In this document: one piece after another, positions 6,241 through 8,879 of the stretch
How positions within the stretch are numbered: the first letter of the stretch is position 1
Layout of the letters: the number at the start of each line of letters is the position of its first letter
DNA from: Bacteroidales bacterium
GTDB lineage: Bacteria > Bacteroidota > Bacteroidia > Bacteroidales > WCHB1-69
Direction: 5' to 3'
DNA: 8,879 bases
NCBI GenBank assembly: GCA_028684405.1
Contig: JAQUGA010000094.1
Location: 1-8,879, forward strand
Program-made: the position numbers and the translations under genes
Notes under the pieces: model-generated
Database searches by the model: none
Told to the model about the DNA's origin: nothing
What the model saw: the letters and a program-made list of their open reading frames with translations, nothing else

Positions 6241-8787
6241 ATGGTAAGGAAAAATGTTTTTATAAGTCATTGTTTATATCATATTTTGAAATTTTCGACG
6301 CTAATGGTCTTGTTTTTTTTTAGCCTATCTCAGACCAATGCTCAAAATAAAATCAAACTGATAGACCAAAACTGGACATTCTCGTGCAATGACTCCAATC
6401 TTCATCGCAGTGCTACAGTTCCAGGATCCATTTTTACTGACTTGATGTTTCATAATATTATCAGCGATCCTTTGATAAAAGATCATGAAAAATCATCTCA
6501 ATGGGTGAGCAAACAAACTTGGACTTATTTGACCCATTTTAATATTGATAAATACATATTAAAAAAATACAAATTTGCCGAAATTAGCTTCGGAGGCATT
6601 GACACTTATGCTGATGTATATTTGAATGACGTTTTAATACTGTCCTGCAACAATGCTTTTCGACCTTGGAAGAAAGAGGTAAAACATCTTTTAAAAGCGA
6701 CAAACAATCAAATAAAACTTGTTTTTCGTCCAATTGAAGAAATTCTTAAAAAAGAAGCCGAGAAATATCCATTTACCTTGCCCGAAGGACTCAGAGTTTT
6801 TGCTCGAAAACCACAGTTTCATTTTGGCTGGGACTGGGCTCCAAAAATTCTAAATGCCTCCATTTATAAACCCGTTTCCATCACTTTTTGGAATGATTTT
6901 TTATTGGATGAAGTGGTTGTTCGTTCTTCGGAATTTGCCAATGGCAAGGGTTTATTGAGCACTACACTTTACCCACGTTGCAATTTTGAAAAACCCATGG
7001 ATTTTGAGTTTTCCATCGAAAATTCGGAAAACGGAGAACTTTTGCACTCATCAAAAATAAAACTACTCAACAACAAACCTCAACAAATTGAAATAAAGCT
7101 GAAAAACATCAAACAGTGGTCGATTGATCATCCTAATTATTATGATTTGACATTCCGTTTATCAAATCCAAAATTTGGAGAACAAACCATCAAAAAAAGA
7201 GTAGGATTTCGCTCAATTCAGCTAAAACAACCCAAAGATGAAGAGGGTGCCGAGTTTTATTTTGAACTAAATGGCGAGAAAATATTTTCAAAAGGAGCCA
7301 ATTGGGTTCCTGCAGATGTGTTTCGTCACCGAATTACAGATAAAACCTATCGCGATTTACTGATTCTAGCCAAAGATGCCGGATTTAACATGATTCGAGT
7401 ATGGGGAGGTGGCTATTACGAAGATGAGGCTTTTTATAATTTATGCGACAGTCTTGGAATTCTGGTATGGCAAGATTTTATGTTTGCTTGCAGCATGTAT
7501 CCTTTTAACAAAGATTTTACTCAATCCGTAAAAGAAGAAGCCGAATATCAACTAAAGCGACTCAGCGGACATCCATCCATTGCCCTTTGGTGTGGAAATA
7601 ATGAAAATACAGAAGGATGGTTTAACTGGGGTTGGCAAAAAGAATTTGGATATTCCAAAGCCGATTCAGCACAAATTTGGAAAGAAAATCACGAAGTATT
7701 CTACAACAATATGCCAAAATGGTGTAACGTATACACGAAGAATGCAAATTACCACCCCTCTTCACCTGCAAACGGCTGGGGGCGAAAAGAGGCATACACC
7801 AAAGGCGATGTGCATTATTGGGGTGTATGGTGGGGATACGAGCCTTTTGAAAAATATTTCGAAAAAGTAGGAAGATTTGTCAGCGAATATGGATTTCAAG
7901 GATATCCCCAAATGTCAACTCTTGAATATATGATGCAAGGCAACATTGACAGTTTATCACATCCATTTATCCAACATCATCAAAAACATCCAAAAGGCCA
8001 ACATACCATTGATACATACATGAATCGGGACTTTGAAACTCCAAATCAGATAGAAGATTATGTGTATGTTTCACAAATGCTTCAAAGCGAAGGCGTTGGC
8101 AAGGCAATTACAGCCCATCGTTTGGCGATGCCCTATTGCATGGGAACGCTTTATTGGCAATATAACGACTGCTGGCCCTCCATTTCATGGGCTTCTGTTG
8201 ATGTTTCTAATCAACCGAAAGCATTATATTATCGAGTGAAACAAATGTATAAAGAAATTGCCCCTTTTATTGTTCAAAGAAATGATTCTATCCTGTTTTA
8301 TATCAGCAATTTAACCAATAATAAAACCGAAGGAAAAGCAATTATTGGAAGATACGATGTCGAAAATAGTCTTCTGCTTTTAGATACTCTCGATTTTTCA
8401 TGCAATAATTTAAGCAATCAAGTAATTCATTCATTTATGGCAGACAGCAATTTTACATATGCTCTTGAAATACAAGATTATAAAAAGAATTTTATCAGAA
8501 ATTTTACCCATTTTCCAAATACAAATTTGATTAAAAAATTGACAAATGCAGAAGTACAAATAGGTCTTGATTCAAAAAACAGATTAAAAATTGAAGCAAG
8601 TCAGCCCGTTTTTGGTCTCTGGTTAGAGCACAAGGGACTTCTTTTTTCCGAAAATGCAATGCATATATTTCCCGGATTTACATACTTAATTGAAAGTTCC
8701 GACCTCTCTAATTTGGACATGAAAACACTGAAAACAAATAGTTTAAACTCTGTATCTAAAAGAATATCAATTGAAAATAAAAAATAA
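6241..8787 (+). CDS. Secreted GH2 beta-mannosidase
   Basis: The 848-residue exo-glycosidase should remove non-reducing beta-linked mannose, for example Man-beta-1,4-GlcNAc of N-glycan cores or beta-manno-oligosaccharides (EC 3.2.1.25). A signal peptide (VRK..., hydrophobic stretch about 18-30, likely cleavage after TNA at 34) indicates export, most likely to the periplasm. The GH2 sugar-binding and sandwich domains (about 35-330) include FGGIDTYADVYLND and the beta-mannosidase signature KPQFHFGWDWAPKI. The TIM barrel has RVWGGGYYEDEAF, HPSIALWCGNNE with acid/base E455, and RFVSEYGFQGYP with nucleophile E549. Their 94-residue separation matches what I recall for B. thetaiotaomicron BtMan2A (E462/E555, 864 residues). 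A C-terminal domain completes it. An in-frame TTG at 6235 could extend it by two residues, but ATG 6241 is the better start. The 120-base gap after the kinase gene has no terminator hairpin and no convincing promoter, so it is probably in the same operon. Confidence 0.94.
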   Translation: MVRKNVFISHCLYHILKFSTLMVLFFFSLSQTNAQNKIKLIDQNWTFSCNDSNLHRSATVPGSIFTDLMFHNIISDPLIKDHEKSSQWVSKQTWTYLTHFNIDKYILKKYKFAEISFGGIDTYADVYLNDVLILSCNNAFRPWKKEVKHLLKATNNQIKLVFRPIEEILKKEAEKYPFTLPEGLRVFARKPQFHFGWDWAPKILNASIYKPVSITFWNDFLLDEVVVRSSEFANGKGLLSTTLYPRCNFEKPMDFEFSIENSENGELLHSSKIKLLNNKPQQIEIKLKNIKQWSIDHPNYYDLTFRLSNPKFGEQTIKKRVGFRSIQLKQPKDEEGAEFYFELNGEKIFSKGANWVPADVFRHRITDKTYRDLLILAKDAGFNMIRVWGGGYYEDEAFYNLCDSLGILVWQDFMFACSMYPFNKDFTQSVKEEAEYQLKRLSGHPSIALWCGNNENTEGWFNWGWQKEFGYSKADSAQIWKENHEVFYNNMPKWCNVYTKNANYHPSSPANGWGRKEAYTKGDVHYWGVWWGYEPFEKYFEKVGRFVSEYGFQGYPQMSTLEYMMQGNIDSLSHPFIQHHQKHPKGQHTIDTYMNRDFETPNQIEDYVYVSQMLQSEGVGKAITAHRLAMPYCMGTLYWQYNDCWPSISWASVDVSNQPKALYYRVKQMYKEIAPFIVQRNDSILFYISNLTNNKTEGKAIIGRYDVENSLLLLDTLDFSCNNLSNQVIHSFMADSNFTYALEIQDYKKNFIRNFTHFPNTNLIKKLTNAEVQIGLDSKNRLKIEASQPVFGLWLEHKGLLFSENAMHIFPGFTYLIESSDLSNLDMKTLKTNSLNSVSKRISIENKK

Positions 8788-8791
8788 AAAG

Positions 8792-8879
8792 ATGAGAAAT
8801 TTTAAAAAGGTTGTACTAACAACTGCTTTTTTGCTGCTATTATCAAGCATACATACACAAAATTTGACCCAGTATGTAA
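8792..8879 (+). CDS. Start of a secreted protein, possibly a GH92 alpha-mannosidase (cut by the window edge)
   Basis: An open frame begins with ATG four bases after the beta-mannosidase stop and stays open for 29 codons to the edge. It encodes a clear signal peptide: MRNFKK, then a hydrophobic run VVLTTAFLLLLSSI, then HTQ. The mature start is QNLTQYV. In GH92 alpha-mannosidases of Bacteroidota the mature protein commonly starts with a phrase like LTxYVNPFIGT, so a GH92 enzyme is a reasonable guess and fits the operon. The decisive NPxIGT stretch lies beyond the window. That the gene is real is well supported by position and signal peptide; the family call rests on a few residues and context. 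Confidence 0.7.
   Translation, partial: MRNFKKVVLTTAFLLLLSSIHTQNLTQYV

Noticed and set aside
7580..7870. 96-codon plus-strand open frame inside the beta-mannosidase gene
   Set aside because: It is an alternate frame across the catalytic domain of the GH2 enzyme, with no sign of independent function.

Overview
The window looks like chromosomal DNA from a member of the Bacteroidota, probably Bacteroidales or a related order. The evidence is A+T-rich coding sequence, starts without Shine-Dalgarno sequences, a promoter resembling the Bacteroides -33/-7 type, an EF-G2-type elongation factor, and a glycan-use gene cluster typical of the phylum. The genus cannot be read from the sequence.

Left part (1-2301, minus strand): a complete gene for an elongation factor G paralogue (EF-G2 type) ends in a strong stem-loop terminator. 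One base past its U-tract begins the 5' end of a group II intron that runs off the left edge. Its first 119 nt closely resemble the 5' domain of structurally known group IIC introns, and insertion just behind a terminator hairpin is the habit of that class. The EF-G paralogue has lost the catalytic histidine of the G3 motif (DCPGVDDF instead of DTPGHVDF), has no Thr at the switch I position, and has NQMD in place of NKxD.

Middle (2302-2643): an A+T-rich divergent intergenic region. It carries a plausible promoter for the rightward operon, with a perfect 6-2-6 inverted repeat over its -33 element that could be an operator for the LacI-type regulator.

Right part (2644-8879, plus strand): a compact sugar-use operon of LacI-family regulator, FucP/GluP-type MFS sugar:H+ symporter, ROK-family sugar kinase, secreted GH2 beta-mannosidase, and the first 29 codons of a secreted protein whose mature start (QNLTQYV) resembles GH92 alpha-mannosidases. 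The first three genes overlap by one base or are one base apart, and the last two are four bases apart. Read together, the mannosidases would release mannose from an N-glycan- or mannan-derived oligosaccharide in the periplasm, the symporter would import it, the kinase would make the hexose 6-phosphate, and the LacI protein would control the set. Mannose is inferred mainly from the enzyme genes.

No wholly undescribed system is visible. The best leads are the intron-terminator junction, the GTPase-degenerate EF-G paralogue beside a glycan operon, and the candidate operator.
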